This document shows, one piece after another, positions 1 to 12,099 of a DNA stretch of 64,000 bases (the first letter of the stretch is position 1; each line of letters begins with the position of its first letter). A model generated the notes under the pieces. The model saw only the letters and a program-made list of their open reading frames with translations. It ran no database searches and was not told the origin of the DNA. Source of the DNA: Platycnemis pennipes (taxonomy: Eukaryota; Arthropoda; Insecta; Odonata; Platycnemididae); the NCBI GenBank assembly GCA_933228895.1, contig OW121848.1:94011470-94075469 (forward strand), in the 5' to 3' direction. The position numbers and the translations under genes are program-made.

Positions 1-585
1 GACGTCGTCGCATGACGCCACGGCACGGCGTCACTGTGGGCGTTGTTCATCTGTTGTGCGTGGAGGTTAGTTGTTCAATGAATACTTGGCGAAAACGTAT
101 GTATTAATCTCATATTTTTAATGCCTTAACCGAATATATTTCGATTTTTTTAGTAGTATGGATCATAGCGACCAAATCGTCCATAAATTATGCAATGTAA
201 CATACTATATTATCCCAAGAATCTCTGCTCCGACAAAGAAATAGCTGTTTTCCTTTAAGAGGGATGCACCGATTGGGGGTCAACCGAAGGCAAATCGGGT
301 TGTGCATTTTAAATCCCATTTCAGTCTTTGTTTCGATCAAGATACGGGTAAAAACCTCGATACAATATGTTCGCTTCATTTAAAAAAAAACATAAGTCTG
401 TTTCCGTAGCGATGTGGAATCTATACCGTGCAGTGACGTCAGAAGGCGTTTCGGGTCACTAGACTTTCGGAAATTTTCGGGAACATCTTAAATTGCATTT
501 TGATAATCTTTGTGGTTCGCATGGAAAATGTTGACTCATATGTTTGAATGTGTGAGAAAATTTCGCATCAATTACGTCATTGTTA
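1..585. repeat. Dispersed repeat, copy 1 (cut by window start)
   Basis: This segment aligns in order with 31618-32220, beginning with the shared words GACGTC..CGCATGACGCCACGG, then GTGGAGGT.AGTTG, AATGAATACTTGG, TTTCCGTAGC, CAGTGACGTCA and GTGAGAAAATTTC. It has no open reading frame of note and no recognisable element ends. It is probably an unclassified mobile repeat or a short segmental duplication. The last exon of the Ly6-like gene was looked for here and not found. Confidence 0.7.
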
Positions 586-658
586 CACGGGAAACAAATT
601 TTCGCGAATAAAATAATTGTCTTATAAGCCTGTCGCAGAAAATTTTCCGAGCTCTTAC

Positions 659-817
659 CAATATCAGACTGATTGCTCCTGCTGATAATTCTTTGTCCAT
701 CGTTGCAGAGATCTGTCGTGCACGCTTGGTAATGGGCTGTAAAGCCGTCGCCGGCGACAGATCCGTTGAGCCGCGGCGGGTCATCCTCGCAGGAACGCCT
801 GAGGTAATCCGCACCAA
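659..817 (-). CDS. Ly6-like gene exon 3 (C-terminal Cys and DLCN motif)
   Basis: The acceptor TCGTCTAG|TT and donor TTG|GTAAGAG bound 159 bases. They encode YLRRSCEDD, HYQACTTDLCNDG and a polar tail with the sequon NQS. GC content is clearly above the flanking sequence. The phase-1 donor shows that at least one more exon follows. Confidence 0.8.
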
Positions 818-3800
818 CTAGACGAGAAAGGAAAACTTTGTAGACACATAGGGGTTCATCTTTAAGGTTTCATTAATGGCTGCACAGAAGAGTAAAGCGT
901 ACAAACCTGAAAGGCTCCAGGATTAAATTTTTTTCAGCTATGGGAGAGGTCGCACCATTTTCATAAAACAGATATTGGATCTAGTTCAATTTTCATCCCC
1001 CATTTTGACCGTTTGCAAAGCCTAGCCAATGAACTAACTAACGTGGAAATCGCGCACTTTCAGCATAAACTCAATCAAAGAGACGAGAAGATTGTGTAAG
1101 TATGTTTTGACGAGTTCAAAGCAAACTAGGGACAACACTGGATCCATTCCGATGTTAACTTAGCCTTTAACAGTGAACGAATCATAAAGTTTATGCCATA
1201 GACTAAATAATACAGTCATTTTTCAATGCCTCTGCAGAGGCACCATGTTGAGGGAGGGGGTGGGGGGTTGTTTTGGTGCTTCAGCCCCTCCGAAATTTTT
1301 TCTCAATAACTTTGTTGTTCCGATTTTAACTGGGCATGATGCGTCTTGAAACGTGATCACTAGTTCGATGCATGCGTGCGGATAATAATTGTTCTTTTCA
1401 ATCTGATGTGTGTCTGCGTTGAACTTCTGTTCTGGGGCCGGTCAAATTAACCTCTTCATAACAAGGTAAGCAGTGGACTTTACCATTGAGAAGAGATAGG
1501 AATGGTCACTGTGATAGTAAATAGTAACTGAAAATTATGGGAAGAGATTTGTAGCATGTCAGCACAGAACGGTAAAGGCTGATTTGTTTCAAGTTACGCT
1601 ACGCTAGACTTAGCCCCCGTGCCTGTCTCCGGAGGTGTTCAGTCAAAAAAAAAATACCTCACGAAAAACGCCAAGGTGTGGTACATTTACGGGACATGCT
1701 TTCTTATGGAATTAGGCGAAGATAGGTGACGCACGGAAAGAAACGAGATTGCTAAAAATATATGGTAACATCTTTTTATTATCTTAGCCCTGTTCAAATA
1801 TCAAGTTTGATTAGGGAGTGAGAAAAATTTCGCAATTTTCAGTCGCGTTAGAATTGAAACACGCACAGTTGGTATTTAGGGTGATTGTTATTACCGATGC
1901 CATTTATTAGAGAGTTCATTTATTTGCCTGCCTCATACCGCAAGGCAGTTAGTATGAAGTAGCAATCAAAAGGGAGATTTGTTGGGTTCTGCGTCAACCA
2001 CATTTCCGTATCAGTAGGTACATTTGAGTGACAATCGGTTCGTACGTTCTAGTTATGAGGTGCGGTGCGCGAGTTATCTGGATCTACCTTTACATCGGCT
2101 CGGCGAGGTTGATCAAGGTCTTGTATAATGCTGATTATGGACTTGAATGGAAGCGGTGATGTAAGTGCAGATAATGACGGCAACCGGGGACAGGGCAGTG
2201 ACTGGTGAAGATTAGGAGAGAGCTCGTGGTGAATGTCAGGCAAATGAAACCTACGCAGTGGAGGACGGGAATTTCGTAAATGCCGTTCGTTTCACGCGAG
2301 GATCGTCATTGCGCAGTATTAGGCTTGGAGATAAGCGCAGTGAAAATTCGCAATGCGAGCTGTGGTGAAACTTTCCGAAATGCAGGAACGCCTTCGCAAA
2401 AAATCCCCTCCCCCCTTTTTTCATTAGATTCCACGCTTTAATGCGTGCAGTTGACACGATTTGACGGTTCTTCATTCCGTGTATTGTATTGCTTTATCGA
2501 AGAAAACGACCTTGAAAATCCTTCCCGGCTGAAATAGATGAGACAGCCGATAATAGTTCTGCCTGCGATAAATCGCCGAAAATGATTTCGATGCGAATAT
2601 AAAAAATACTGTAGTCTTCGCTGGGATCATCGGAGGCGATCATTTCCTTCACTAACTGGTTTGCGCCATTATTCTTAAAAATCAACATGTTAATAAATAT
2701 CAAAGGACATGAAAAAAGATAGAAAATGAATTAATTTAAAACATTGAACGGATAAGTCTTCGGTAAAAATCAACTTCCAATCAGTAAATAAAATGAAAAC
2801 TCAAAGTTAGTATTTAAAGTCATAATTTTCATTGTAATCAGGTATCTATTTTTATTACAAATCTGTAGTACCTCGGGGAATAATGGATTATTTTATTCTC
2901 CTCAGTACTCCGATAATATTTCATCAGGGGATCAGAAAATCTGGTAAGTGCTGGTAATATAAATTAAATCTGTGTTGTTGCTTATATGTGTTTAAATCGA
3001 AAGTATAGTCTCAAACGGGTAGCAGAAACTAGAGAGATTAAATTTAATTGAAAAACAAACAATTGACCATGGCGATTGGCATTATAAGGCGTGGAAAATT
3101 TGTACTTTAAGGAAAGAAGATGAAGATAGACTTAGGGCCAAAGAGAGATGTATGTATGGAATACGACGGAGAAAGTAAGGTGGGTCGATAGGAGGACAAT
3201 CGATGAAGTGTTGGCGGTGGTAGGAGAGGAAAGAAATTTGTAAGATGAAATTAGGAGAAGGTAGGGGGCATGGATGGAGGAGGTAATTGAGGCGAGGGTG
3301 TTTTGAAGGACGTGATTGAGGGAAGAATATGGGTGAGCGGGGAAGAGGGAGAAGAAGAGCTGGTAGTTTGAGTAGATTGGTGGGAGTTAGGAGGTATGAG
3401 AGACTGAAGACGGACATGGTGTGAAATGTGGAGGTGGTAGGAAGGACTGAATTTTCATTTAGAACTACCTTCACTGGTAGTATACTAATAAGTGTAATAA
3501 TAATAATGGGCTCCATCTAGAATTCAAACTTTCAATGGCGCACCAAATATGCGGGAGCCATTTCCGTCATGAGAATTTATAATCGTCGAATTTATATATG
3601 CCTACACGAACCGAACGTTCATACTTGTGATTTAGATTTCAATAGAAAACCTGAGTGCATCTTCATGACGCTCGTGTTCACGTTATTTTTTTCCCCTATG
3701 GTATAAAAGATGGCGTATGTGTGACTAGTGTTTCTAAAAACTTTTAACGTTAATTTTGAATTGTGATTAAAATGTTACTGAGCGAGTTGAAATCGGGAAA

Positions 3801-5027
3801 TTCGCAACAAAAAAGATAATTATAACGATATGTAATGAAAAGTTATGATAAAGGCACGCAGGAAAGATGTTTGATAGAATCCAATTGGGGGAAATTTCAA
3901 CATTGCCCATTGAGCGGAGACACTCGAGATTGGAAATGAATGATTCAGTCTTGTATCTCTGGAGATAAAAGATGAATAGGGATTTCTCAATAGATACCAG
4001 CACGGGTTGAAAATAAGAACTATCCAATGGCATGCCTATAGCAAATCGTCAAAACATAAATATAATAGCTAAAATTCAGAATTTTAATTGCTATTTTTAA
4101 TTTACATTGGCAAAGGTAACAATCCAGCGTTTACTTACCTCCAGGTTTGGTGTATTCTACAAATTTGGTGACACAATATTTTTTGGAGCATTCCACTTTG
4201 TTCACAGGATTCGTTTCACAATTGGGATCCTTTTCGCCGACAACAGACGAACAGGAATAACATACAAGACCTGCAGAGGTAACCGAGACGTAAAAAGAAA
4301 TGAAATCAAACTCAGCGTTACATAGCCCTTGTTTACTTTACATCTAAAAACTATCCTATAAGTCAACCAGAGGATGTGAGGCAAAGGGTTAATAACCACA
4401 AAATATGTACAACACTCATGTACTGTTAGTTAAAATTCTATTTATTTACAAGTTATTTATTAAACTATTACCATACGTACGCTGCAAAGTTCACCTATCC
4501 TAACTATAATCTCCTATCGTATACTTCGGCTTAATCTATCCTTGTTCGTCATTGTTCGGAGGAAATCATATTTTATGCCTGTCAGCGTTGCTATCTATCT
4601 CTATAATTTTATCTTAATGATCTAACCAGCCAGGAGATTTACTTAGAGAGCGTACGTGGATCAACTAACGTACGGTTAGTGATTCCCAACCTAATTCTTA
4701 TAGCAATTTGGAAACACCGCCAAGCCTATCTTATCAGCTTTTTAAGAGATCATTGGACCAAATATTGAGTAGTAGTATAAAGCCAAAGGAACGAGATCCA
4801 GCGGTATCTTTGATGTGTAGAATTGTGATATGGGGTTTAAAGCCGGGGAAAAGCTGATTGAAGCGTTTATAATGCAAATTATAACTGCAATAATCCATCC
4901 AGTCATTCCTTAATTGATAGAAAACCAGCAGAAAATACTATTCAGCACTATCGTACTCACCAGAGACAGAGAAAACCGGTAGCATAAACAATATCACGAA
5001 CAGCACAAATGTTACAAAATTTCTCAT
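659..5027 (-). CDS. Ly6/three-finger-domain secreted protein, 3 exons, 3' end outside the window
   Basis: The exons on the minus strand are 5027-4961, 4270-4139 and 817-659, each bounded by GT and AG. All junctions are phase 1, and the joined frame is open for 119 codons. Residues 1-22 form a hydrophobic signal peptide. The mature part starts with LVCYSC and continues with single cysteines in NCE, ECS and YCV, then RRSCEDD, QAC and TTDLCNDG. The LxCYxC start and the C-x-x-D-L-C-N end are the hallmark of the Ly6/uPAR fold. Insect members of this family are small secreted or GPI-anchored extracellular proteins; some act in septate junctions or modulate channels. Eight cysteines are visible, fewer than the usual ten. 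Sequons NGS and NQS occur in exon 3. The last exon (normally a hydrophobic GPI-anchor tail) is not found before position 1, so the gene is partial. The family call is firm; the specific function is unknown. Confidence 0.8.
818..4138 (-). other. Intron of the Ly6-like gene
   Basis: Non-coding and AT-rich. It holds the decayed LINE piece at 3110-3480. Apart from that I recognise nothing in it; the short open frames here lack coding character. Confidence 0.6.
3110..3480 (+). mobile_element. Decayed C-terminal fragment of a LINE reverse transcriptase
   Basis: Read on the plus strand with stops and frameshifts, this purine-rich stretch gives DEIRRR-GAWMEEV followed by DVIEGRI.. and a G/E/R-rich run. 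That resembles the region after the RT domain in insect jockey-like LINEs (RRRGAWIGHILRHEG..DVIEGR..RGRGR). The 144-codon frame on the opposite strand is only a shadow of the purine bias. Confidence 0.4.
4139..4270 (-). CDS. Ly6-like gene exon 2 (first finger, CYSC)
   Basis: The acceptor CTCTGCAG|GT and donor GGAG|GTAAGT bound 132 bases. They encode LVCYSCSS.., the DPNCE, VECS and YCVTKF cysteines, and the start of the central loop. Confidence 0.8.
4961..5027 (-). CDS. Ly6-like gene exon 1 (signal peptide)
   Basis: The ATG at 5027 was chosen because a hydrophobic run (VTFVLFVILFMLPVFSV) follows at once. Upstream codons in the same frame are polar and look like 5' UTR. The donor reads G|GTGAGT and leaves phase 1. 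Confidence 0.75.
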
Positions 5028-7270
5028 TTCGAACGTCGAGGAGAGTCCGCTAAGTTTTTGTGTAATTTTGAAATTGACGTCCAGCTTCATATGCACCTTG
5101 ATAAGGTCTCCTTTATCTGCTTTTGTGCTTATATACAATCTCTTTATCTCACTGCGATTTCGCACATATCCAGGGTTGAAATCAAACACCGATTCCATTC
5201 AGCTGCTAATCTTTTTTTACTTTTTCACTTTCCGACTTTGATGGCTTGTTCTGGGTTTACCGAAGTTTTGTCGTTTACTTTTATTTCCAAAACCAAACCA
5301 TATATTTTTAATTCATTACTGATCGTAGAAATGTAGGTATGTACTTTACGCTACGTGTAACAAAAAATTACCCCAAATAGCAAACATTGGGTTTTTTTCA
5401 ATTCCTTATGTATTTTTTCAGAAATACATTTTTTTACTGTCTATATAATGGGTTCTATGCAAAAAAGTAATGTGATGGCCATAAGTTTTTTTAATTCACT
5501 GTTTCATTTTCTGAACATATGCTCAAGGTTCTCGACCCGGGTTGCCCACAGCGTCATTTTGACCCGAAGACTCAGATGTGTCTCCGGGCTCAGGGTTTCA
5601 CGTCAATTTCTCTAGCCGGCGTCTAGTGCGAAACAACAAACTCTGAATACTTCACTATGTTTTGACTCTCATCAATAGGCCAAAAGTTCGAAGGTCGTCC
5701 CGCCCTATGACCGGAGTCCATTTGGACAATAACTAAGTTTTGTATTTTTCAAATCGTTTTATGCTATCAATAATATTTTATTTTGCAATAATTATTGTTT
5801 GGCATCAGTGTAAATTAAAATACTGATGCCTATCCCTCGGCCTTGAGTTCAATTATTTCCTATTCGTTGAATGTCCTCGCAGAATTTAATTCACATTCCT
5901 TGATCATTTATTTTAGTACTATGATACTTATTGGTTTAATAAAAAATAGGTGTTTCTGTTAAGCAATAAAATGGGATAGATTATTTCAGTTTATAGATTT
6001 GTGGTCCCATTTTTTTTACCAGATCTATTTATTTCTGAACTGTCTGAATTTCCCGGCCTGTAACACATCTTGGCTGGCTTCAGTAGGGACCTTTTCGATA
6101 AAGGGATAAACTCCACCGACTTCTCCCCCTCTAAATCCATTTCTAGGGGATGCCATATCATTTCTAAACCGGGTCATATTTGTCATTGTGTGGAGACTTC
6201 TTATTTTCTCTTTTATTGGCGCGGTTTTTTTCTGGCTACTGGGTGAAAAAACTCAGCTAAAATACCATCCTGCGCAATGAGCAAGTAAAGGAGTGTCTGT
6301 CGAGTCTGTAACGTAATTCCAAACCCTAAATAAAAAGGGAGATTGCAATTATTTTGTTTAATTTTCGAGGCTTTGTTTTTAGTGGTTGCCCTTTATTGTC
6401 TTGATGGTCGTTTTAGGTGTACGCTATGGTTTTATTGATGTTTGAAAAGCTGTTATGCTAATTGTTGAATGTTTGTTTTTTTTGGAAAAAGGTTTTTAAG
6501 AGGTTGTTGGAAAAAAATGAGAGGAGGAGGGTTTGTTGAGAGAGAGGCTGGGAGGAGAGGATCGGTGATGTATGTTCTCAAACAAAGAAGGGTCTGGAAC
6601 TTTGGAAAATAAATAAATTATTGACAAGAAAAGGTCACAGCGTCACAAGTCCTAGCACGTTTGCTAAAGTTCTCTCCCTGGTCGAGAGAAAGGGAGAGGC
6701 AGTCCAAACGAGAATAACGGTGTTCGACGAATAATTCCAGTGCGTCACAGTTAATTACCGGTAATAAGGTCTAAGGTATGCTAAGTATTGGGCGTGAATC
6801 GCCATAAAAAACGTTGTAAAGTGAAAAAGAACACTATACGAACATTTCACGATATATACATAAACTTTAGACGTGAAAATGAATATTTAGAATAACAAGT
6901 TTTTAAATTGATATAACAAGTTTTCGATTATACATACTTGTCAAAAGACTATAATTATAAGACACGCACATTTCATCTCCAACGAAAGTTCATTTTCTGA
7001 TAAACTTGATGTAAGACATGTAAAAAATCCAAAATTGTATAGATAGTTTTCGAGAGCTGCTTATTCCTCACGGGTTCGGTACCTATCTTCTGAATGAACG
7101 GAAGTCTTGCAGGTTTTTTTAAAATCTTATTTTCAGTTGTGGTCCTAAATTGACAATTACCTTATTCAAACTGTTTAGATATCATTCGTCTTTTTCCATG
7201 CCTCGCAGTCTAATTTTCCACGACTGCACGCTTCTGGTGTAGGTACACACATTTTTGATGAACCACTTAC
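5028..7270. other. Region between the Ly6-like first exon and the next signal exon; nothing recognised
   Basis: AT-rich and without a supportable coding exon. A GC-richer patch at about 5530-5720 (CGACCCGGGTTGCCCACAGC and following) stands out in composition and may be a transposon remnant. I cannot classify it. Confidence 0.4.
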
Positions 7271-7376
7271 CGTTACGTCTACGGCCCGCTCTCTCTTCAG
7301 GTACGCCGCCATTTTCCTTGGAGGTAACATTAGCGATCACGGAAAATAAAATGATCCAGTATAAGGGCAATTTCAT
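7271..7376 (-). CDS. Orphan signal-peptide exon
   Basis: The ATG at 7376 opens a 35-codon frame: MKLPLYWIILFSVIANVTS, then an E/G-rich stretch and AGRRRN. A consensus donor G|GTAAGT follows in phase 1. The first 19 residues have the shape of a signal peptide. The phase fits exon 2 of the Ly6-like gene at 4270, which would make it an alternative first exon. It also fits exon 2 of the CUB-like type, whose own first exon likewise ends with an RRR-containing linker. No partner exon is seen between 5.1 and 7.2 kb, so its gene is unresolved. Confidence 0.45.
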
Positions 7377-7619
7377 TTTTATGCAATTGCATCAACTCTG
7401 CAAAGGAATGCGAGGCATCAAAATAATTGAAAAGAGTACCTACATAGCATACAGTTCATGAATTTATCACTCTTTTATTGAGTTGAAATAAAACTCAATA
7501 ATTCCCCCTTAGACAGCTTCGAAAGTCCGGTAGGTAACTTCCACACACGTTAACCGTCATTCTGGCCAGATAATTCTAACGTCGCGAGTTTGAACTCGTA
7601 TACCTTAGGCATAAATGTC

Positions 7620-7730
7620 ATCTGCATCTATCTACATCCACTGACTACCCTTCCAGGCACCTAGAGGGTGTTTTTCATCGGGTGAGTTATTAACAAACAT
7701 GTACCTATGTTCAAAAATTATAGATTACTA
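7620..7730 (-). mobile_element. LINE 3' tail remnant (GTAGAT-tail family), minus
   Basis: CATCTGCATCTATCTACATC followed by a diverged copy of ACCCTGCAAGCCACC..GGGTGTGTGGCAG and GGGTGAGTTAT..ACATGT. This is the reverse complement of the 3' end of the LINE at 57215-58187. Confidence 0.55.
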
Positions 7731-8393
7731 TAAGTGTCATTCGGGACACAATAAAAATTCCACTTTTCATCCAAATTGCAAGGAAGTAATTAGGAAATAC
7801 TACAATCAAGCATTAAACGTATAGTTACTGATTAATGCAGTTATGCATGGATCATTAAAAATTAAGTATCCTAATCTTAATATTATCCCTGATCTATTTT
7901 ATTACTGTCGTATTTATTTACACATTATGTATGATGTGAGCGATTGTATTTAAATGTTAAGTGAAGTTATGAAGCATCTTGGAGTGGTATCACTTGATGT
8001 TGTTGTCTTGGTCATGAACGGTGCGAGGGAAGAACGAATATTTGAATCAATCTATGATGCAGTGTAATTCTCTTATCTTATCTAACAAGCCCTATACCAA
8101 TGTAGTCTGGGGTCTTAGTAATTCTCTAGATGCCGGAAGAAAACTCGTCTCCCTGTACCTATACAGACGCCTTCGTCTGGTTTGACATCTTCACGTTTGA
8201 AGGGTCTCCGATACCAATCTCTCTAGCAACACAGTTAAAATTACCCCATAATAATACAATTTTTTTGCATATCTTCTTGTCATCTGAATTTTACCCTATT
8301 CCCATAGGTCCCTAATACTAGAGGCATACTTCACTTTTGGCCTATTTAACGCGAAGTATCCAATCCAATTGTAGTCCAATGAATAACGTTGTG

Positions 8394-9050
8394 ATGGGGT
8401 CATTTTCCATATTTTTTATCGGCGAATATGATCGAGTTTGTGAAATAAAAAGACCGCATTTTGTCGTTCATCGATCAGTCGAGTCGTTCTCTAGTTATAA
8501 GCCGCGAAAAACTGATGTGTTTCACCCTTTCGGAAAAGTGGGCGTGCAAAGGACTCTTACGTCATCCACTTCGTCCAATCATAACTGAGGCTGCGCAGCT
8601 CCTTCGCCCAATCACAACGAAGGACACACACAGCTGACTCTGCCAATTGGAAATGGCTGTTAGACTCCATTCGGGTTTTTTTTCGAAAGGCATTGCATAT
8701 TCGACTACATCGTGATTTGTGAATAAGCAAATAAACTTCAGCACACTTTTAGTCGCACCCACATATAAACGAAAATATTTTGTTGCTCAGTTGTTTCGGG
8801 TTATTTGCAGGATGCGACAGGATCTCTTCAGGCAGACCTCACCTCCGCTCCCCTCCCGTTCTTCCTCAAAAGAGTCAAGGACGGGAGGTGGACGACGTTC
8901 GAAGGGCGTCACCTTTTGCTGATTGAAATTTTTGATTTATGAGCGAATGGCTCTGGTTAGAAGATTAATTTTTTCACTAAAATTCATTTTTCGTTACCAT
9001 CTAACGATTTCGTGTACAAGAGAGCGATTTTGGTGAAGAGTGAACATTCA
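8394..9050 (+). mobile_element. TIR element of the ATGGGG family, copy 1 (diverged)
   Basis: Starts ATGGGGTCATTTTCCATATT and shares with the copies at 18102, 52093, 53098 and 55423: GCCGCGAAAAACTGATG, CCTTTCGGAAAAGTGGG, CCAATCA.AACTGAG, a CTCCCCTCCCGT stretch, TCAAGGACGGGAGG, GGGCGTCACCTTTTGCT and ATCTAACGATTTCGTGTACA. Its right end is decayed. The internal sequence has no transposase, so it is non-autonomous. Confidence 0.75.
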
Positions 9051-9444
9051 GGAACGGAATAAAATACAAAACATAAAGGCACGTTTAAAAAAAAACTTCC
9101 TTGAATTTATAGTAAGTGTCACGCGGCTATTGGTTGGGAAACCCTAGAGACATAGAAGGTTGCTCGCAAGGTTAAAGTTACTTTAAAAATCAAAATTACA
9201 GGAATTCCAATATGACACTGCAGAATTATTTCTACCCCCACACTACGTCAGCAGGACAGACAAATCCGACAAATCAAGAGAAATCAACAGTTGGACAGAG
9301 CGATGCAAGAATTCAATATTCCCTCGCACTATACACAAATAAAATGCAAACAAAGTACCTGTAATTGTTTCAATCGCATTAAACGTCTAAATTTTTTAAG
9401 ATAAATTTATCTCCTTTTTTTTCAGCTAAATTTCTTATATGCTG

Positions 9445-9505
9445 GTGTCCTACCAACACCTGCCACATGCCCTTGTAGCGGCTCTCGGTGTAGGATGTAG
9501 ATGAA
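9445..9505 (+). mobile_element. LINE 3' tail remnant, plus
   Basis: CACCTGCCACATGCCCTTGT..GGTGTAGGATGTAGATG is a diverged plus-strand copy of the CTGCCACACACCCT..GGGTATCGTGTAGATG terminus seen at 58130-58187. Confidence 0.5.
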
Positions 9506-9869
9506 GTAACACCTCTCCTTAACTTTTACATTTAAAATTATCCACCGCTCGTCTAATGAAGCCAAGTTTTATTTTGTCGTGTCACGTTTGCTTAGGGCCA
9601 AAAGTTGGACCATTTCTAGGCTTCAAATCATGGCTCTCTCAGCTCCAATTCTCTCAATCTCTTTCTCTCTCTCCAATGTAGGTAGAACATACAGCGAAGC
9701 CCGTAAGTTCTGTCGTCAAATTAATGAGTAACGTATTTTATTGATCACATGGCTTGAACTCTGAGTTTTGCTTATTATGTATAAACCTGAATTATTTCGT
9801 CATAAAATATTATCCTACCCACGAGCAGTAGTGGTGTTTCTGCATTGGAGTTGCTCCAACTACAGGAGC

Positions 9870-10128
9870 TATATCTCTGTCTAACCTAAGATCTTAATCC
9901 CAAGACGAACACAACATCCATGCCCTGGGCGGGATAAGAGCCTGAGGCCGTTAGGTAGATAGGTTGAAATTAACAAAGTGAAGGACCGCGAACTGGCCGC
10001 GAGAACCTTAACGGCGTTACTCGCTGAATTGCACAATAGCAGAAATTCCACAAAGAAAAAATCATTCGAACCCGGATCCCCTGATTTCCGGCCAGGTGCT
10101 TTAGCGAGTTAAGCTACCGAGGCGTCAT
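9870..10128 (-). mobile_element. tRNA-derived SINE, minus
   Basis: The minus strand starts near 10128 with a tRNA-like head: GGTAGCTTAACTCGCTAAAG as box A, then GGGTTCGAAT as box B at about 10065-10074. A tRNA-unrelated body follows, including CAGGGCATGGATGTTGTGTT. The SINE at 50150-50338 has the related words GGGGCATGGATGTCTGT. The head does not fold as an intact tRNA, so this is not called a tRNA gene. Confidence 0.6.
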
Positions 10129-11799
10129 CTTTCCCTTTGGAATATTAGATGTTCTAGAACTGCTAAACATAGTATGCCACAAAACAGTCGATGTAGTGCG
10201 TATGGCGCCGCCGTCCAAGGGGTTAAGGTCGAATTTTAAACACTAAGGTGCTTACCTGTATACTTAACAAATTGAAGGAAGGAATTTCGGCTGAAATTAA
10301 GTCAACACTTAAATAAAATACGCACGAGATTACCGTGAAAGACGAGATGTTAACTGACGTGTTCTCGTCTTACCTAGCTGACACCGCGACGCTGAAGTGT
10401 CACCATTCCGTCTTAAACTTAGCAAGTGAATGCAGGTTTTCTTATATGCACTGATCATGGGATTGCAAAAATTGGTCCCACTCACTAGCTGTGGATTAGC
10501 TCAAGTTGCTGCTACGGACCCCGTATTGCTTGAGGAAGAACCTCGGTGTTTACTGGATTCACAGCTGCAGTATTCCGCAAACTTGTTTCTTTCATAAAAT
10601 GGGGTAGTCAAGATCGAAGCGTAATAAAATCGCCGCTTTCAAGAACGTGGCTGAGCAGATAAACATGGGTCGCCAGCTTTGTTTGCTAGAGCGGGCGTGG
10701 GTACGAAATGAGCAAACATGGTGGTGTATCGCTCGTTAGCGGGAAACCATTCAATTACTTGGTAAATATCGTCTATGCTAACAGTTACATATGCGAAGCA
10801 GTGATTTGCAAATGTCTCCACACATTATCTTATCGCGGACGAGACCATGAGAGACCATGGTCTAAAGGATTACATGATCGAATTGTTTAAGATGATTTTA
10901 AAAGAGTCAAACCAGTTCCTGGATGCCGCAATAGTATGGTCTCGAGCGATGAAACTGTAGCGCTTCGTCGAATGTGTGTATCTAATGTGAAGTGCTGCGA
11001 CACCATAACAAGAAGGATATGAATTAGCTGAAGAGTATTTTTATGGAAGACATCCCAAAAAAGGAATATGGAAATGAACAGGAAATATACTGCTGCGCTT
11101 TCACTTGGAATATAATATGGGTGGTGATGACACCAGGAACCAAGTTGATGGATTAGAAAAATGGGATAAAATGGCAATAGACGTTCCCTCTAAAAGAGAA
11201 AATTACATTCCAAACTAAACCCTCAGGACGTCATCCCATCTGCAGGTTATTGGAGCCGTAATATCCCGGTTCTTTTTTTTTGACAAGTTCATGGAGCGAT
11301 CAGTCGACATATCCATACTGAAATGATGAAAGATTCCCAAGCAGCCGCGATTAGCCATTGCAGCGTTTCTGAGTGCGGAATATCGGAATTACCGTACCTC
11401 AGGCCAAGCAAATACGAAAGATTTTCCTCAACTTTTCTCGCAGCCTTTTCGAAATATAGTATGCAGATAGATGGCGAGAGTTATTATAAAGCGTACTTCA
11501 AAGCAACAAGATCCTTTATCTACTATCTTCAATGTTAAGATGAGGTAAATCGTGGAAATTAGCTTAAAAATTCTTTTAGCACATCAAGTTTTTGAAGGTA
11601 ATCTCCGGAAAAAATAAATGTGGAAGATGAGTAATTTGGTGGGAAGTGAAATGAACAATATCGCACGGAAAAATTCAATTTTTCGACTTCAGAGAGTGAA
11701 ATGCGATGTATGTCCTGCCCTTGTTTCCCTGAAAGCTGGAGTGAGTGAAAATTGGAGAAGAATTCAGGGCATAACCAGGCAAACGAAGAAGAATTGAAT
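10129..11799. other. No gene recognised
   Basis: No exon with splice signals and coding bias, and no element with clear ends. Open frames up to 96 codons occur on both strands and look random. Confidence 0.4.
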
Positions 11800-11930
11800 C
11801 ATCATGCTATGAACAGTCGGCAAACGCGTTGAAAATTGTCAAGAGGGAGGAGCTGTCCCAGATCGAGAATCGAACCAAGGGTCAGTGCACAGACCAGCCT
11901 GCTGCCCAGGAATCCTGATGCACGAGGCGA
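11800..11930 (-). mobile_element. Possible tRNA-derived SINE head, minus
   Basis: The minus strand has GCCTCGTGCATCAGGATTCC, a variable middle, then TTGGTTCGATTCTCGATCTG, which contains a box-B-like GGTTCGATTC. The arrangement resembles a tRNA-derived SINE head, but box A is poor. Confidence 0.35.
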
Positions 11931-12099
11931 TTTTAAAGGGGAAATACAAGAACTAGATATCGTCCGCCATCGCGGTCCATCATGATGCCCGCCACTGGAC
12001 TGAACTTAGAAAGTGCCGCCGTCTAAGAGGATGGATATTACATCATGCAGCGATGAGCAGCCCCTCTTATGTATAAAGTATATTGCATGTATGTAAATA

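Noticed and set aside
3082..3516. 144-codon minus-strand frame rich in P, L and S
   Set aside because: It is the complement of a purine-rich, decayed LINE piece. It has no domain and no splice context.
8130..8315. Possible LINE endonuclease traces on the minus strand (GNFNCVAREIG)
   Set aside because: Only one short word fits and the rest is unreadable.
10060..10128. tRNA gene on the minus strand
   Set aside because: Same reason: a tRNA-like head joined to a SINE body with no proper acceptor stem.
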